Counted from the first letter of the stretch, positions 53,061 through 61,646 are shown. The stretch: 64,000 nucleotides of DNA from CAZEBW01 sp964510205 (GCA_964510205.1 CAZEBW010000010.1:1-64000); one strand, 5' to 3'. Made by a program: numbers and translations. The notes: a model not told the origin generated them from the letters alone.

Positions 53061-53981
53061 TCATCCCCTGCTGCCTCCGCTCTTCAACTCCAGCAGATAG
53101 GCATAAGCCTCGACGGCCGCTTTGGCTCCCTCGCCGATGTGCACCAACACCTGCTCGGAGATGTGGGTCACGTCGCCGGCGGCGAACACGCCGGGGTAGC
53201 TGGTGGCCCCGTAGAGGTTGACCTCAATGCGACCCTCTTCGTCGCAATCCACCCAGTCCCGCACCAGCTCGGAGTTGGGCTTGCGGGGCAGCTTCACGAA
53301 CACACCCTTGACCGGCACCTCCAGCGTAGCCTCATCCACGGTCTCCGCCACGATGCCCTCCACAAACCGTTCCCCTTTCACCTCCCGCACGGCGACTCCC
53401 TCGTAGATGTGCACGTTGGGCAGGCGGCGCAGCACCGGCGCCAGCGGCCAGTCGGAGGGCAGCAGTTGCGGGGCAAACAGGTAGACCTGGTGGGCGTGCT
53501 GGGCCAGCTCGCAGACGGCCAGTTGCGCGCGGCGATGGGCGCCCACCACGGCCACGTCCTTGCCCAGGAACAGCGCGCCGTGGGCCACCACCGAGTAGCT
53601 GAGCCCACGCCCTACCAGTCGGTCCTCGCCCGGCACGCCCAAGCGCTCCGGCTTGGCGCCGGTGGCGATGATCAGCGAGCGGGACTCGAAGCGGTCGCCG
53701 TCTACGGTGATCACCGAGAAGTGATCTTCCACAGGCGAAACTTGCACCACCCGGTCGAAGTGACAGCAGAAGTCCAAGTAGTCCAACTGGCGGCGGAAGC
53801 GACTCAACAGTTCTTCGCCGGTGATCACCTGGTGGGTGTCGGCGTCTTCCAGTTCCATAAAATAGGCCGTCTGACCGCCCCACTGCTCGGCGATGATGAG
53901 CGTTTCCAGCCGGCGGTTGATGGCCGTCACTGCGGCGGTGATGCCCGCTGGCCCACCACCGATCACGATCACGTCATACAT
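53061..53981 (-). CDS. Thioredoxin reductase-like flavoprotein lacking CxxC
   Basis: The 306-residue protein has the FAD motif DVIVIGGGPAGITAAV at the N-terminus, ATGAKPERLGVPGE, and the C-terminal FAD contact GVFAAGDVT near residue 265, as in thioredoxin reductase and ferredoxin-NADP reductase types. The redox-active pair (normally CATC) is replaced by SVVAH (residues 130-134), and the NADPH-binding GGGxSAxE site reads VVGAHRRAQLA. So it is not a normal thioredoxin reductase. AGGAGG lies 7 bases before the ATG, inside the end of the malic enzyme gene, and the two are co-transcribed. Electron donor and acceptor are unknown. Confidence 0.8.
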   Translation of the reverse strand: MYDVIVIGGGPAGITAAVTAINRRLETLIIAEQWGGQTAYFMELEDADTHQVITGEELLSRFRRQLDYLDFCCHFDRVVQVSPVEDHFSVITVDGDRFESRSLIIATGAKPERLGVPGEDRLVGRGLSYSVVAHGALFLGKDVAVVGAHRRAQLAVCELAQHAHQVYLFAPQLLPSDWPLAPVLRRLPNVHIYEGVAVREVKGERFVEGIVAETVDEATLEVPVKGVFVKLPRKPNSELVRDWVDCDEEGRIEVNLYGATSYPGVFAAGDVTHISEQVLVHIGEGAKAAVEAYAYLLELKSGGSRG

Positions 53982-53983
53982 GA

Positions 53984-55351
53984 CTATACCTCCTCTGCCA
54001 GCTCTGCCGGCAACGGTGGAATGATGCCCTTGTCCATCATGAACTGCGTCATCTCTCGCGCCTGGCGGATTCTGGCCTCGGCCATGCGGTAGAGCTCGTC
54101 GCGGGCGAGATTCAGGCGGGCCACGCCTTGCTCCTGGGCCTTGAGGGCCACGGCCACTGCCTCGCGGGGGAAGACCTCCCACTCGTCCATGGTGGGCAGG
54201 ATGTTGTCCTCGCTGATCCCTCGCTCCTCGGCGCAGCGGGCCAACTCCTCGGCGGCGGCGATGGCCATCTCGTCGGTGATGGTCCGCGCCCGCACGTCCA
54301 GCACGCCCCGGAAGATGGCGGGGAAGCCCAGCGAGTTGTTCACCTGGTTGGGGAAATCGGAGCGCCCCGTGCCCACGATGCGCGCCCCGGCCTCTTTGGC
54401 CTCCCAGGGCCAGATCTCGGGGATGGGATTGGCGCAGGGGAAGATGATGGCATCCTCAGCCATGCCCGCCACCCACTCCGGCAGGATGGTGCCCGGCCCC
54501 GGCTTGCTCAGGGCGATGCACAGGTCGGCACCGCGCATGGCCTCGGCCGGGCCGCCGCGCCGCCCTTCGGCGTTGCTCTTCTGGCAGATGCGCCACTTGT
54601 CCACAAACTCGATCTTGCGCGCCTCGATGTCCTCGCGCTGCGGATGCAGGATGCCCCGGCTGTCGCAGGCCACGACGTTGCCCCACTGAACGCCGTGGGC
54701 GACGAGCAGCCGCAGGGTGGCCACGTTGGCCGCCCCCACCCCGATCAGCGCAACCTGGACGTCCGCCAGTTTCTTGCCCACGATCTTCAGCGCGTTCAGC
54801 ACGCCGGCCAGCACCACCGTGGCCGTGCCCTGCTGGTCGTCGTGCCACACCGGTATCTGCACCTCCGGATCGGTGCGCAGCATGTCCAGCACGCGGAAGC
54901 ACTTGGGCTGGGAGAGGTCCTCCAGATTGACGCCGCCAAAAGAGGGCTGGATCAGCTTGACGGCCAGCATGATCCGATAGGGGTCTTTGGTGTCCAGGCA
55001 GATGGGCACCGCATCCACCCCGCCCAGGTACTTGAACAGCAGCGCCTTGCCCTCCATGACCGGCATGGCCGCCTGCGGGCCGATGTCGCCCAGGCCCAGC
55101 ACGCGCGTGCCGTCGGACACGATGGCTATGGTGTTCCCTTTGTTGGTGTGCTCAAACACCTTGTCGGGATTGTCGTGGATGTCGCGGCACGGCGCCGCCA
55201 CGCCGGGCGTATACCAGATGGCGAAATCGTTGAAATCGCGGACAGGGCATTTGAGCGCAGTCTGCACCTTTCCCCGGTAAAAGGGATGCAACTTCATCGC
55301 GTCTTCTGCCGGCTTCTTCGCTTTGGCCAGCAACTCTTCTTTGGTGAGCAT
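53984..55351 (-). CDS. Malic enzyme (NAD(P)-dependent)
   Basis: Oxidatively decarboxylates malate to pyruvate. The 455-residue protein is the short bacterial form without a phosphotransacetylase domain. The N-terminal KCPVRDFNDFAIWYTPGVA includes the catalytic Tyr. KGNTIAIVSDGTRVLGLGDIG, PVWHDDQQGTATV and IGVGAANVATLRLL follow as metal- and dinucleotide-binding segments. GAGGAGG precedes the ATG. Its mRNA has a leader of about 130 bases with a GC hairpin. With pckG, pyk, fumarase and fumarate reductase it links C3 and C4 acids. NAD or NADP preference is not fixed. Confidence 0.93.
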   Translation of the reverse strand: MLTKEELLAKAKKPAEDAMKLHPFYRGKVQTALKCPVRDFNDFAIWYTPGVAAPCRDIHDNPDKVFEHTNKGNTIAIVSDGTRVLGLGDIGPQAAMPVMEGKALLFKYLGGVDAVPICLDTKDPYRIMLAVKLIQPSFGGVNLEDLSQPKCFRVLDMLRTDPEVQIPVWHDDQQGTATVVLAGVLNALKIVGKKLADVQVALIGVGAANVATLRLLVAHGVQWGNVVACDSRGILHPQREDIEARKIEFVDKWRICQKSNAEGRRGGPAEAMRGADLCIALSKPGPGTILPEWVAGMAEDAIIFPCANPIPEIWPWEAKEAGARIVGTGRSDFPNQVNNSLGFPAIFRGVLDVRARTITDEMAIAAAEELARCAEERGISEDNILPTMDEWEVFPREAVAVALKAQEQGVARLNLARDELYRMAEARIRQAREMTQFMMDKGIIPPLPAELAEEV

Positions 55352-55391
55352 AAAGCCTCCTCAGCACCCTCGATAAGCTCTGCTCAAGCGA

Positions 55392-55422
55392 AAGGCCCGG
55401 CTATTGGGCATGGCCGGGCCTT
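55392..55422 (-). promoter_or_regulatory. Leader hairpin of malic enzyme mRNA
   Basis: AAGGCCCGGC (55392-55401) and GCCGGGCCTT (55413-55422) form a perfect 10-bp stem. On the minus strand it is followed by TTCGCTTG, a weak terminator tail. A short ORF (MPNSRAFRLS...) starts inside it, a layout like that in the cold-shock leader. Confidence 0.5.
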
Positions 55423-55487
55423 GCCGCCTGGTTCGCTTCCCCACACCCAGCGGGTCAACGAGCCTTTCCCTTTCGCAAGGTGTGTCT

Positions 55488-55516
55488 AGTATATCACGGA
55501 ATCCAACTTCTGTCAA
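55488..55516 (-). promoter_or_regulatory. Malic enzyme promoter
   Basis: On the minus strand TTGACA (55511-55516) and TATACT (55488-55493) are 17 bp apart. Confidence 0.82.
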
Positions 55517-55541
55517 GGGTGAATTTCTTGCAAGTGTCTTG

Positions 55542-55570
55542 TTGCCAAACTAGCCGAAAGCTGGTATAAT
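55542..55570 (+). promoter_or_regulatory. Promoter of the three-gene MBL operon
   Basis: TTGCCA (55542-55547) and TATAAT (55565-55570) with a 17-bp spacer, divergent from the malic enzyme promoter. The first gene starts about 80 bases downstream. Confidence 0.8.
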
Positions 55571-55651
55571 ATACTTGGCAGCTAGATAGAAGACAAGCTC
55601 GTCACCATCGACCGAGCTCAGGATATTATAATTGGGAGGATTCATAACATT

Positions 55652-56317
55652 ATGCGACCACAACTTGTGTACCAGGGAGTTAATGTCGTGCTTCGCGGAG
55701 ATTTCAACGCTGCGATATTCCATCCATCTTGGCTTGCGTCTGAGGATTTGATACGATCGCAGGAAGCCGAAGCCGCGGAAATCGAGATAGTGCACCCTAA
55801 GGTAGCGGTTTTCACCGCCGAATGGCTACGGCTCAGGGTATTCGACGGCCGATTCCAAGCTGGGACCGTCCAAGAGGCATATTACGAGGCCCTCCGAGAT
55901 TTGGTTGTTGGTGTGTTTACCCTTCTCAATCATACGCCATTGAGACTCATGGGAATCAACCGGGATTTTCATTATAGACTTGAGTCCGAGGAGACTTGGC
56001 ACAAAGTTGGCCACCGCTTGGCGCCGAAAGAAGACTGGAAGGAAACACTCAGCAACCCCGGAATGAGAAGTGTTATTATGGAAGGCCAGAGGCCTGACAG
56101 CCTGGATGGCTACATTCGAGTGAAGGTTGAGCCATCAAACCGAGTCCAATTCGGGGTCTACGTGGAGGTCAATGATCATTACGAACTATTCTCCGTTTCT
56201 GATACTCCGAGAGGTACAAGCAGAGCCATAGACATTCTCTCCAAACAGTGGTCGGAGTCCATGGAACGTGGTTTGGCAATTGCACAAGAGATTGCTAATT
56301 TAGGAGAGGTGGTATGA
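55652..56317 (+). CDS. Unknown protein A of the MBL operon (221 aa)
   Basis: I do not recognise this family. It is a soluble alpha/beta-looking protein with no membrane segment and no Cys motif. It starts MRPQLVYQGVNVVLRGDFNA. A central segment (FTLLNHTPLRLMGINRDFHY) and a later one (YIRVKVEPSNRVQFGVYVEV) look like a beta-sheet domain. GGGAGG lies 12 bases before the ATG, a long but workable spacing. Its last codons overlap the start of gene B (ATGA). Codon use is more AT-rich than that of malic enzyme and pckG on either side. Confidence 0.75.
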   Translation: MRPQLVYQGVNVVLRGDFNAAIFHPSWLASEDLIRSQEAEAAEIEIVHPKVAVFTAEWLRLRVFDGRFQAGTVQEAYYEALRDLVVGVFTLLNHTPLRLMGINRDFHYRLESEETWHKVGHRLAPKEDWKETLSNPGMRSVIMEGQRPDSLDGYIRVKVEPSNRVQFGVYVEVNDHYELFSVSDTPRGTSRAIDILSKQWSESMERGLAIAQEIANLGEVV

Positions 56318-56880
56318 ACACAGCTCGTAGCTTGCCGACCCTTGCTGAATCATGGTCGGCCAATGAAACCGTTAGTCGTGCTGACCTCGTTGAGGGAAGG
56401 GATCTTCTAAGCCCTGAATTTGAGGATCTTTTAACAGAACCGAACCGTGACATTGCTGATCAGATACAGATCTCTGATCCTAGTGGTGTCTCCAACACGC
56501 TTGATTTCAGATCCGGTCAATTGCTGTTCTTCCCGCCACCTCTTCGCCCAGCCCAGGAACACTTCCGCGCCCTACAGAAGTGGGAGGGCCATGTACTCGA
56601 AGTTGAACAAGGAACGTTCCGTGCCAGACTTGTGCCAATCGTCGGCGAAGGTGTTGACCAAGTGGCAGAGATACATCTAAATGAGGTGGAAGAAGAAGAC
56701 CAGGCGCTGATCGAGCCTGGCGCGGTATTCTATTGGAGCATCGGGTACCTAGATAGGCCATCAGGGAGGTATCGAGCTTCAGTTATTCGGTTCCGTCGTC
56801 TACCAGCCTGGACCAAGTGCGAGATAGACAGTGCTGACGCTGAGGTGGCTAAGCTAAGGGCGCTCCTTGATGTTAAATAG
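56314..56880 (+). CDS. Unknown protein B of the MBL operon (188 aa)
   Basis: I do not recognise this family. The C-terminal part (about residues 85-180) looks like a beta-barrel or OB/SH3-like domain, with KWEGHVLEVEQGTFRARLV, then AEIHLNEVEEEDQALIEPG and FYWSIGYLDRPSGRYR. The N-terminal 70 residues are polar. The ATG overlaps the stop of gene A by 4 bases and the ORF overlaps gene C by 11 bases, so A, B and C are translationally coupled and probably form one functional unit. Confidence 0.75.
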   Translation: MNTARSLPTLAESWSANETVSRADLVEGRDLLSPEFEDLLTEPNRDIADQIQISDPSGVSNTLDFRSGQLLFFPPPLRPAQEHFRALQKWEGHVLEVEQGTFRARLVPIVGEGVDQVAEIHLNEVEEEDQALIEPGAVFYWSIGYLDRPSGRYRASVIRFRRLPAWTKCEIDSADAEVAKLRALLDVK

Positions 56881-58003
56881 CCAGCTCAATCCACCAACAT
56901 CGAACGAAGTAGAAGTTTCCGTCTTCGGGCCCGGATACGGAGAGGCGATAGTTCTTCATATCGGTGAGGGGAAATGGGTCCTAGTGGACTCATGCATAGA
57001 GCCAGATTCAGAACAGCCTGCTCCCCTGAAGTACTTGCGTCAACTCGACATCGACGTGAGAAATGCGGTCAAACTCATCGTGGCAACACATTGGCACGAT
57101 GACCACGTTCGCGGCATTAGCACCATCTTCAATGAGTGTGAATCTGCCAGCATTGCGATCTCGAGTGTGCTGAAAGTTGGTGAGTTTCTGAAACTTGTGG
57201 CTTTGTATCGTAGGCGAACGGTGATGGAAAGCTCGGGTCTGGATGAGTTCTCTCGATTGTTTCAGCTTCTCGAAGCGCGCAAACAGCAACGAGTTCGAGT
57301 CAAACCGCCGGGCTTTGCATTGATGGACAGATTGCTTTATCGTGAGCCCATTGAGCTGGCTTCCGAGACCGTAGAAGCCAAGGTGTATGCGCTTTCTCCC
57401 TCCGATGCCTCGGTACTACAAGCCAAGTTAACGTTCGCGGAATTGCTACCTGAGGAAAGGGAACGAAAAAAACGACTCGTATCTCCTGCACCGAATCTTG
57501 CGTCGGTGGTTCTGTGGGTTGAAGTAGGTAATCACAAAATGCTCTTCGGTGCTGACCTTGAGAGGACTACTGACCCCAAGACAGGCTGGTCTGTCATTCT
57601 CAGTGACTCAACGGTGATTTCTGGGAAAGCCAACGTTTTTAAGATTCCGCATCATGGGTCTGGGAACGCTCATCATGAAGGTGTGTGGTCTAGGCTTCTT
57701 CTTCCAGAGCCATCTGCAATTGTGAGCCCCTTTCGTAGAGGGTGGAAGATGTTGCCCTCTCCTGTAGATATCAAGAGGATTACTCGCTTGACGTCGCACG
57801 CCTATGCGACTGGGCTAGCGAGGCCACGAAGTCGGCGATGGCGTAACAGAGTTGTGAGAGACTTTGTGAGAGAGGTGACACGAGACATCCAAAGTGTGCA
57901 TCATGGTTGGGGGCAGGTGAGACTCCGGAAGAAGATCAATGAAACTAATGGGTCTTGGAGCGTCGAGTTGTTTGGGGATGCCTATGCATTGAAAGCATTA
58001 TGA
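56870..58003 (+). CDS. MBL-fold hydrolase C of the operon (ComEC-C-like)
   Basis: Metallo-beta-lactamase fold protein of about 377 residues. The metal-binding HWHDDH is at residues 74-79, a GAD motif is near 225 and PHHGSGNAHH near 260. It resembles the stand-alone ComEC/Rec2 C-terminal hydrolase group, many of which are nucleases or phosphodiesterases. An insertion of about 100 residues (about 95-200) lies between the first metal motif and the GAD motif. The C-terminus (about 300-377) is basic (RPRSRRWRNRVVRDFVREVTR) and could bind nucleic acid. It is preceded by two unknown coupled genes and followed by a terminator. Confidence 0.85.
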   Translation: MLNSQLNPPTSNEVEVSVFGPGYGEAIVLHIGEGKWVLVDSCIEPDSEQPAPLKYLRQLDIDVRNAVKLIVATHWHDDHVRGISTIFNECESASIAISSVLKVGEFLKLVALYRRRTVMESSGLDEFSRLFQLLEARKQQRVRVKPPGFALMDRLLYREPIELASETVEAKVYALSPSDASVLQAKLTFAELLPEERERKKRLVSPAPNLASVVLWVEVGNHKMLFGADLERTTDPKTGWSVILSDSTVISGKANVFKIPHHGSGNAHHEGVWSRLLLPEPSAIVSPFRRGWKMLPSPVDIKRITRLTSHAYATGLARPRSRRWRNRVVRDFVREVTRDIQSVHHGWGQVRLRKKINETNGSWSVELFGDAYALKAL

Positions 58004-58054
58004 TGTCGATCTGTGCCACCTAATACGACTTCCTGATGAGATAGCATAGTACGA

Positions 58055-58087
58055 AAAGCCACCTGCATCAACCGCACAGGTGGCTTT
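58055..58087 (+). terminator. Terminator of the MBL operon
   Basis: AAAGCCACCTG (58055-58065) and CAGGTGGCTTT (58077-58087) form a perfect 11-bp stem, followed by CTG rather than a long T-run. It is nearly identical to the cold-shock gene terminator at 52526 and may also serve pckG from the other side. Confidence 0.7.
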
Positions 58088-58171
58088 CTGCTATGTGCCA
58101 AACGAGCTGACCGCTGATCACCTGCTGCTTGTCCCCTACTGTCCCCGACTCTTCAGCTCCAGCAAAGTGAG

Positions 58172-60142
58172 TCACGTCGCCGGCCCAGCCGCCTCAATAA
58201 GCTGCTCCACCGCTACGACCGAACCATATCTCGCCTTAAGCGCCTCCAGTCCTTTCCTCTGCTCCCCATAGATTTCAAACAACTCCGGCGGAATGTTCTT
58301 CTCTTTCCGATACGCCTCTTCCTGTAGATCAATTCTGGCCAGGACATTGTCCACGTAGAGCGCAAACTGCTGGTCGTAGAGCGACTTGGGATACGCTTTG
58401 TCAATCTCAGCGAACAGCGTTTTGAGGTCCTCGTACTTGGGAATGAAGCCGATGGGCGTTTGGATGGCTTCCACCTCGCCGTGCGCCCTCAGTTCGAGCC
58501 AGCCCAGCCACGCTTTCACGTCCCGCTTCTCGCCCAGCAGCCCACTCCCCTGCCCCCCACGGGCCTCGTGGGTCAGGAAGTAGTTCAGCCCGGCCATCAG
58601 GGGCTTGTGCTTCAGCTTGTCGGAATTGAAGAACGCGAACTGGGCGTCCATGTAGTCGGCCAGGGGGCCGGGGATAAAGGGCTCGTTGGCCCAGGGCTGG
58701 CGCCGCACGCCCTTAGCCCCGACCTCGGTAGCGGTGGCCGCCGAGAGGATCGAGGCCCCGATGACTACGCCATGGTTGGGATTCCTGGCCACCCGCACCG
58801 GAGGCATGGTATCGCTGTCCCGCCCGCTGTAGGTGATGACCTTGATCTCGACCCCGTTTGCATCCTCGGCCGCGGCTTCGTTGTAGTTGCCGATCTCCGT
58901 GCACTCGACGGTGCAGCGGGAATTGGGATTGGAGAGTGGAACGGGCTGGCCGCTTTCTTCCGTCTTGCCCTCCCACCACTCGCCCTGGAAATTCACCCCT
59001 CTCTGGGGAAGTTCCTCCCCGTTCCCCACCCAGTACGGCACGCCGTGGACGTCAATCAGCACGTTCGTCCAGATCACCTCCGCGCCCTCTTCTCTCAGCG
59101 CTTTGATCAGGTACGGATCGCTCTCGCGGTTCACGTCCCTGACGATTCCGAAGATGCCCTTTTCGGGATTGATGCCGCGCAGCGTCCCGTCCTCAGCGAT
59201 CCACAACTGGGCCAGGTCGTCGCCGACGAAATCCGTGCCCGTCATGGCCGTGGTGGTTTTTCCGCATCCGGAGGGCGCCGCCCCCGCGAAGTACGTCTTC
59301 CTCCCGCCCGGCCCCGCCAGCCCCGTGATGAACATGTGCTCCGACAGCTTTTCCTCTCTCTGGTAATAGGTCGCCAGGTCCACGGCAAAGCGGTGATTGC
59401 CCTTTTTCAGCAGCAGGGTGTTGCCAGCGTAGGTGCAGAACATGGAGTAGGTGGTCAGCCAGCTCCGGTCCATGAACACGCGGGCGTTGGGCAGGTCCTC
59501 TGGCCGATTGGGCCCCTCACTGTGGACGTTGGTGAAGAAATACCCCACGCGCTCCGCCTCTTCGTCAAAGCGGTCGTAGACGTGCCGGTAGAGGATGTTG
59601 GCCGAGTGCATGACGTAGGTGGAGGTGGTGATCTCCAGCGCGGGGATGGCCGCCGGGGCGCCGATGGGACCCCTGCTGAAGAAACCCACCAGCAGCGTTT
59701 TCCCCCGTCCAATGCCGGTCATGTGGGTCTTAATGTACTGGTGCGCTTCGTCCCGAACAAGGCTCAGGGCCAACACGCTGGTCTCCTCGCCCGGATTCAC
59801 GATGTAGTACGTGCGATCAATGATTCGCGCCTGCTCCTGGGCCAGATCGAAATGAATGGTGTGATCTCTCATGGCCACGGGACATTCCTCGCCTTTGGCC
59901 AGGCTCATGATCTTGACCCTTCGAACATCGGCATCGGAGCCGGTGTTCACAAAGACCTTATCAGGATCGGTCATCGAGATGGCGTTGGCGATTTTCAGCA
60001 GCGCTTCTTGGTTGGTGATTTTGGCCAGCTTGGCCACACCCTCCTGATCGCATCTGTCCACGAACAGCGCCCTCGCTTCCTCCAGCGTAGTGATCCCACC
60101 GACCTCGGCTAGGATGTCAACGCCTTTCTTCAGTTCTAACAT
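58172..60142 (-). CDS. pckG: Phosphoenolpyruvate carboxykinase (GTP)
   Basis: Interconverts oxaloacetate and PEP with GTP/GDP. The 656-residue protein has the P-loop-like kinase motif GAAPSGCGKTTTAM near residue 300, which includes the reactive Cys of the GTP class. The preceding LAGPGGRKTYFAG and the metal site TDFVGDDLAQLW also fit. NPNSRCTVE and QPWANEPFIPGPLADYMDAQ fit the nucleotide and C-terminal lobes. It is about 40 residues longer than usual. No strong promoter was seen at its start. It is a central C3/C4 node with the malic enzyme nearby. Confidence 0.93.
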   Translation of the reverse strand: MLELKKGVDILAEVGGITTLEEARALFVDRCDQEGVAKLAKITNQEALLKIANAISMTDPDKVFVNTGSDADVRRVKIMSLAKGEECPVAMRDHTIHFDLAQEQARIIDRTYYIVNPGEETSVLALSLVRDEAHQYIKTHMTGIGRGKTLLVGFFSRGPIGAPAAIPALEITTSTYVMHSANILYRHVYDRFDEEAERVGYFFTNVHSEGPNRPEDLPNARVFMDRSWLTTYSMFCTYAGNTLLLKKGNHRFAVDLATYYQREEKLSEHMFITGLAGPGGRKTYFAGAAPSGCGKTTTAMTGTDFVGDDLAQLWIAEDGTLRGINPEKGIFGIVRDVNRESDPYLIKALREEGAEVIWTNVLIDVHGVPYWVGNGEELPQRGVNFQGEWWEGKTEESGQPVPLSNPNSRCTVECTEIGNYNEAAAEDANGVEIKVITYSGRDSDTMPPVRVARNPNHGVVIGASILSAATATEVGAKGVRRQPWANEPFIPGPLADYMDAQFAFFNSDKLKHKPLMAGLNYFLTHEARGGQGSGLLGEKRDVKAWLGWLELRAHGEVEAIQTPIGFIPKYEDLKTLFAEIDKAYPKSLYDQQFALYVDNVLARIDLQEEAYRKEKNIPPELFEIYGEQRKGLEALKARYGSVVAVEQLIEAAGPAT

Positions 60143-60168
60143 GCTTTTTCTCCTTCACCTATCTATCT

Positions 60169-60255
60169 GTGTCATTGCGAGCGACTGTAGGGAGCGAAGC
60201 AATCTCCTCCGTTGCGGGCGGGGATTGCTTCGTCGCTCCGCTCCTCGCAATGACA
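60169..60255. repeat. REP-like palindromic element, copy 2
   Basis: GTGTCATTGCGAG (60169-60181) pairs with CTCGCAATGACA (60244-60255). The inner GAAGCAATC / GATTGCTTC pair is retained. It is the second copy of the element at 20229-20360, between pckG and the acyl-CoA dehydrogenase gene. Confidence 0.75.
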
Positions 60256-60270
60256 AATAACCTGAAGTGG

Positions 60271-61563
60271 CTAACACTCCTTCTCTTCCAGCGCGTCCGC
60301 GGCCTCGGCGTCGGCCTCCACGTCGCGCAGGCCGGGTTTGGGCCGCAGCACTTCTTGGTAGTACTCGTGCTGGATGATGAGATTCATGATCTCGTTGGTG
60401 CCGGTCCAGATCATGGCCAGGCGGATATCGCGCAGCAGCCGCTCGATGGGGTAGACGTTGGTGTAGCCAATGCCGCCCATGATCTGCATGGCGTGGTTGA
60501 CGATGTCCCAGGCGGCGTCGGTGGCGAACTTCTTGGCCTCGGAGACCATCCGCCGCGCCCGGCCGCCCCCCCTTTCATCCCCCCCAACCCTTCGACGGGG
60601 CTCAGGGCAGGCTTTGGGGGGGAAAGAGGGGGGGCTGCTGTCCACCGTGTGGGCGGTGGCGTAGACCAGCGAGCTGGCCGCATCGAGCAGGGTGATGCTG
60701 TCGGCCACCTTGAAGCTCACGCCCTCGAAGCGGCGGATGGCCTTGCCGAAGGCCTGGCGGCGGTCGGAGTAGCGGGCGGCGATCTCCAGCGCCGCCCGCG
60801 CCATGCCCAGCGCCCCCGCCGCGCTGGTCAACCGCTCGGGAATCATCATCTGATAGAAGACGGCCGCGGCGCCGTTCTCCTCGCCGATGAGATTCTGGCG
60901 CGGCACCCGCACGTCGCGGAAATAGAGACGTCCCGTGCCGCCGCCTCGCGTGCCCATCAGCCCGTAGACGTGCTGCACCTCCAGGCCCGCGCCCCTCTCC
61001 ACGATAAACGCGCTCAGAGCCTGATGACCTGGCGCTTCGGGATCGGTGCGGGCGTAAACCAAGAAAATGTCGGCTGCTTCCGCGCCGACGATGAAGCGTT
61101 TTTGACCGCTGAGCACGTAGGCATCTCCGTCGCGGGTGGCGGTGGTGGTGGCGCCGAAGAAATCGGAGCCGCCTCGCGGTTCGGTCAGCGCTTCGGCGGC
61201 GATGAGCTCCCCCGCCAGCAGAGGGCGCAGCCAGCGCTCCTTCTGCTGCGGCGTGCCGAACACGTGGAGGGCCTCGCCGACGATGCTGGGCATCACGTAG
61301 GCGCAGCTCAGCGCGGTGCCCAATACGCCCACCTCCTCAATGGCCACGATCTCATCGGTCCAGTTCAGCCCGCCTCCGCCGTACTCGCGGGGAAAACGCA
61401 GGCCCAGCAGACCGCGCCGCGCCGCCTCTTCCACGAACTGGCGGGGATACTGCACCCGATCGGCGTCCATGTCCAACAGCAATTGGCGAGGCACCCCTTT
61501 GACGAAGTCCCTCACCTTGTCGCGTAACTTCTTCTGCTCGTCTGTGAGTAGACTTTCGATCAT
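60271..61563 (-). CDS. Acyl-CoA dehydrogenase with a repeat-encoded insertion
   Basis: FAD enzyme that oxidises acyl-CoA at alpha-beta. Motifs include EALTEPRGGSDFFG (FAD and substrate binding), RDVRVPRQNLIGEENGA and IMGGIGYTNVYPIERLLRDIR. The usual catalytic Glu position reads TGTNEI, as in long-chain or isovaleryl types, where the base lies in the ERL helix; Glu243 in PERLTSAAG fits that. At about residues 309-335 a palindromic G/C-rich repeat is translated as an added loop (SPPSFPPKACPEPRRRVGG). Length is 430 instead of about 380. The insertion is in frame and in a region that tolerates loops, so the enzyme may still work. Confidence 0.88.
   Translation of the reverse strand: MIESLLTDEQKKLRDKVRDFVKGVPRQLLLDMDADRVQYPRQFVEEAARRGLLGLRFPREYGGGGLNWTDEIVAIEEVGVLGTALSCAYVMPSIVGEALHVFGTPQQKERWLRPLLAGELIAAEALTEPRGGSDFFGATTTATRDGDAYVLSGQKRFIVGAEAADIFLVYARTDPEAPGHQALSAFIVERGAGLEVQHVYGLMGTRGGGTGRLYFRDVRVPRQNLIGEENGAAAVFYQMMIPERLTSAAGALGMARAALEIAARYSDRRQAFGKAIRRFEGVSFKVADSITLLDAASSLVYATAHTVDSSPPSFPPKACPEPRRRVGGDERGGGRARRMVSEAKKFATDAAWDIVNHAMQIMGGIGYTNVYPIERLLRDIRLAMIWTGTNEIMNLIIQHEYYQEVLRPKPGLRDVEADAEAADALEEKEC
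60563..60636. repeat. Palindromic repeat inside acyl-CoA dehydrogenase gene
   Basis: CCCCCCCTTTCATCCCCCCC on one side and GGGGGGGAAAGAGGGGGGG on the other enclose a core like CCTTCGACGGGGCTCAGGGC, a common type of dispersed palindrome. It is inserted in frame in the coding sequence. Confidence 0.75.
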
Positions 61564-61646
61564 GGCCTGATCCTCCTTGGCTCAAGTCACCGAGTTGGCA
61601 CATTGGTACACCGGTAAGTTGGTAGATTGGTGACCAATTCCCAATT

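Noticed and set aside
58460..60112. Long open frame antisense to pckG (550 codons)
   Set aside because: Shadow of a real gene with all PEP carboxykinase motifs; no start signal or recognisable domain.
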